In this document: positions 58,710-61,388 of the stretch, in pieces
Numbering within the stretch: position 1 is the first letter of the stretch
How the letters are laid out: the number at the start of each line of letters is the position of its first letter
From: Flavonifractor sp. An306
GTDB lineage: Bacteria; Bacillota; Clostridia; Oscillospirales; Oscillospiraceae
Assembly: GCF_002159455.1 (NCBI RefSeq)
Contig: NZ_NFIQ01000015.1
Span: 1 to 61,388, forward strand
DNA length: 61,388 nucleotides
Direction of reading: 5' to 3'
The notes under the pieces: model-generated
The model's input: the letters and a program-made list of their open reading frames with translations, nothing else
Told to the model about the DNA's origin: nothing
Database searches by the model: none
Made by a program: the position numbers and the translations under genes

Positions 58710-58955
58710 ATGTGCTGTTGTAATCGTCAGAATCGCTGCTGCCGCTGCTGCTGCGGCTCCGGAACCGGTAACAGCGGCGGGGCCGTCACCCTGCCCGCTT
58801 TTGACAGTCTGTCCCGCATGATCAACAGCGGCAGCTCCAACACCACCAACACCCGTTGGCCGGTGTATGTCTCCGTCCCCGCCTTTCTCTGGGAGGAGGA
58901 CGACGATGACTCCAACTCCTGCGGTTCCTGCGGCTGCGGCTGCTGCCGCGGCTAA
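58710..58955 (+). CDS. Cys-rich small protein
   Basis: 81 aa from ATG 58710 (GGGGG 10 nt upstream). Residues 1-16 are MCCCNRQNRCCRCCCG (8 Cys). The middle (VTLPAFDSLSRMINSGSSNTTNTRWPVYVSVPAFLWEEDDDD) is Cys-free, and the end is SCGSCGCGCCRG (5 Cys). Two metal-binding or cross-linking clusters thus flank a plain core. No signal peptide or membrane helix. A spore-coat-like or metal-sequestering role is possible but not shown. Own terminator downstream. Confidence 0.7.
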   Translation: MCCCNRQNRCCRCCCGSGTGNSGGAVTLPAFDSLSRMINSGSSNTTNTRWPVYVSVPAFLWEEDDDDSNSCGSCGCGCCRG

Positions 58956-58997
58956 ACTCCGCGCCGCCCATCCGGGCGGCTACTTACCCCCATTCCC

Positions 58998-59030
58998 TCC
59001 CCCGCGGCATGGTCCGCGGGGGATTTTTTT
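58998..59030 (+). terminator. Terminator of the Cys-rich gene
   Basis: Perfect 10-bp stem TCCCCCGCGG / CCGCGGGGGA, 6-nt loop, then seven T. Confidence 0.95.
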
Positions 59031-59095
59031 CTGTTTCAACCCCTTGCGCCCCTAAGCCTCCCACGCCTTTTCCCTTTTTTCGGCAAAAATAACCC

Positions 59096-59123
59096 TTGAC
59101 AAATGGAGCCTGCCTGATAAAAT
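59096..59123 (+). promoter_or_regulatory. acpP promoter
   Basis: TTGACA (59096-59101), 16-nt spacer, TAAAAT (59118-59123). Confidence 0.8.
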
Positions 59124-59131
59124 ATGCTTAA

Positions 59132-59165
59132 ATTATTTTATTTAAAAATTTTTAAGTAAAATGAT
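59132..59165. promoter_or_regulatory. 34-bp AT-rich palindrome at the acpP start site
   Basis: Outer arms ATTATTTTA / TAAAATGAT (8 of 9 paired) and inner TTAAAAATTTTTAA (perfect) share one centre at 59148/59149. It sits just after the predicted transcription start, where a fatty-acid repressor (FabT/FapR-type) would act. The sequence fits neither consensus closely. Confidence 0.6.
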
Positions 59166-59206
59166 TTAACTAAAATTTTTGAATTGATTTGTGAGGAGCA
59201 TTTAGC

Positions 59207-59437
59207 ATGGATTTCGAGAAGATCAAGGACATCATTGTGGAGACTCTGAGCTGCGACGCCGACAAGGTGACTCCCGAGGCCCGTCTGGCTGAGGACCTGG
59301 AGGCTGACTCCCTGGCCGCTGTGGAGCTGTCCATGGCTCTGGAGGAGGCTTTCGGCGTGACCATCGCCGACGAGGATCTGCCCAATATGAAGACCGTGGG
59401 CGATCTGGTGAAGTACATCGAGGAGCACGCTGCGTAA
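59207..59437 (+). CDS. acpP: Acyl carrier protein
   Basis: 76 aa. FEKIKDIIVETLSCDADKVTPEARLAEDLEADSLAAVELSMALEEAFGVTIADEDLPNMKTVGDLVKYIEEH. The phosphopantetheine Ser is in ADSLAAVEL (about residue 36; Asp-Ser-Leu). It carries acyl chains in fatty-acid synthesis. First gene of the acpP-acc run, with an unusual AT-rich upstream palindrome. Confidence 0.97.
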   Translation: MDFEKIKDIIVETLSCDADKVTPEARLAEDLEADSLAAVELSMALEEAFGVTIADEDLPNMKTVGDLVKYIEEHAA

Positions 59438-59462
59438 TTGCAGCTTTCTGCACAACTGCCTG

Positions 59463-59489
59463 AGGCGCCGGTAAATCCGGCGCCTTTGT
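59463..59489 (+). terminator. Weak hairpin between acpP and accB
   Basis: Perfect 9-bp stem AGGCGCCGG / CCGGCGCCT, 5-nt loop, followed by TTGTG; probably partial termination, letting acpP be made in excess. Confidence 0.55.
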
Positions 59490-59505
59490 GCCGAAAGGAG
59501 CCGCT

Positions 59506-59934
59506 ATGACCAACCAAGAGATCTTTGAATTGATGTCCCGCTTCGACCAGAGCGGTATCACCGCTTTTAAGCTGACCACCAAGGACGTGACGCTGGAGCT
59601 GAGCAAGGGCGTGGGCGTTCCCGCCGCACCGGCCGCCGGACCGGCGCCCGCCGCCCCTGCTCCCTCTGTGGCCGCCGCCCCCGCTCAGCCGGAGGGCCCC
59701 TGCATCACCGCTCCTCTGGTAGGCACCTTCTATGCCGCCTCCGCCCCCGACGCCGCGCCCTTTGTCAAGGTAGGCGACAAGGTGAAGAAGGGACAGACCG
59801 TGTGCCTGATGGAGGCCATGAAGATGATGAACGAGGTGCAGGCCCCCTGCGACTGCGTGATTGAGGCCATTCTGCAGGAGGATGGGGCCCTGGTGTCCTT
59901 CGGGGACCCCCTCATCCGCTACCGGGAAGGGTGA
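59506..59934 (+). CDS. accB: Biotin carboxyl carrier protein of acetyl-CoA carboxylase
   Basis: 142 aa from ATG 59506 (AAAGGAG upstream). N-terminal helix NQEIFELMSRFDQSGITAFKLTTKDVTLELSKG, Ala/Pro linker, then the biotinyl domain from CITAPLVGTFYAA to IRYREG. The biotin Lys is in MEAMKMMNEV. It shuttles carboxyl between AccC and AccAD. Confidence 0.96.
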   Translation: MTNQEIFELMSRFDQSGITAFKLTTKDVTLELSKGVGVPAAPAAGPAPAAPAPSVAAAPAQPEGPCITAPLVGTFYAASAPDAAPFVKVGDKVKKGQTVCLMEAMKMMNEVQAPCDCVIEAILQEDGALVSFGDPLIRYREG

Positions 59935-59938
59935 GTCC

Positions 59939-61320
<1,382 letters not shown>

Positions 61321-61324
<4 letters not shown>

Positions 61325-61388
61325 GCAACGTCTTTGCCCAGCGGCGGCAGAAGCTGCTCTCCCTGAAGGCCCTCCGGGGCGCCTCCCC
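61321..61388 (+). CDS. accD: Start of an acetyl-CoA carboxylase carboxyltransferase gene (partial)
   Basis: Only 22 codons are seen (MSNVFAQRRQKLLSLKALRGAS) before the window edge. The ATGA overlap with accC and the operon order make accD, or an accD-accA fusion, most likely. The short fragment has no diagnostic motif, so the name rests on context. Confidence 0.6.

Overview
The window looks like a chromosomal segment of a GC-rich (roughly 60%) anaerobic Bacillota, most likely a gut Oscillospiraceae of the Flavonifractor / Pseudoflavonifractor / Lawsonibacter type. This rests on the gene families: a CD1247-type zinc protein beside efp, FeoA-FeoB fusion, TIGR03960/TIGR03936 pair, several clostridial MATE transporters, a folate one-carbon cluster, sigma-54 regulation and consensus sigma-A promoters. 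No gene gives a species name. Both edges cut genes.

Left region, 1-8105 (minus strand): one long operon of an extracellular contractile injection system (eCIS, phage-tail-like). In transcription order it has a phosphoacceptor-less receiver protein, two unrecognised proteins, a YbjN-like protein, the sheath, the main tube, a zinc-finger tail assembly protein, a DUF6760 protein, two more tube-fold proteins, and a Pro/Gln-rich protein with 66-residue tandem repeats that runs off the left edge. A consensus promoter lies just upstream. Next comes tRNA-Gln(CUG) and a 0.56-kb AT-rich gap with a cluster of DnaA boxes.

8.8-24 kb: housekeeping and small regulatory units. These are tsaD-rimI, polA with a GNAT gene, an ECF-sigma pair, a MATE transporter divergent from an M20 hydrolase / Fe-alcohol dehydrogenase operon, a MATE-kinase fusion with its TetR regulator, a guaA that lacks its amidotransferase active site, and an XRE/DUF2975 pair. 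24-36 kb: feoAB with a Cys-rich partner and a sirtuin; efp with its zinc-protein partner; pepQ; an Nfo-like TIM barrel and a YqeG phosphatase; the two TIGR03960/03936 genes; an ion transporter behind a leader terminator.

36-51 kb (mostly plus): a LexA-like repressor with a substituted protease site; an ArsR-controlled permease/thioredoxin operon with two matching operators; then folate one-carbon genes fhs-fchA-folD and metF-activation protein-metH, split by a PadR/DUF2812 unit and a MATE gene, followed by a CofE-like ligase. 51-57 kb: a radical SAM gene, then a sigma-54 activator next to a transporter/AtuA-like/AtuA-associated operon. That operon has a textbook -24/-12 promoter and three upstream palindromes. 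57-61 kb: small proteins, cspA behind a leader terminator, a Cys-rich peptide, and the start of fatty-acid synthesis (acpP-accB-accC-accD) with a 34-bp palindrome at the acpP promoter.
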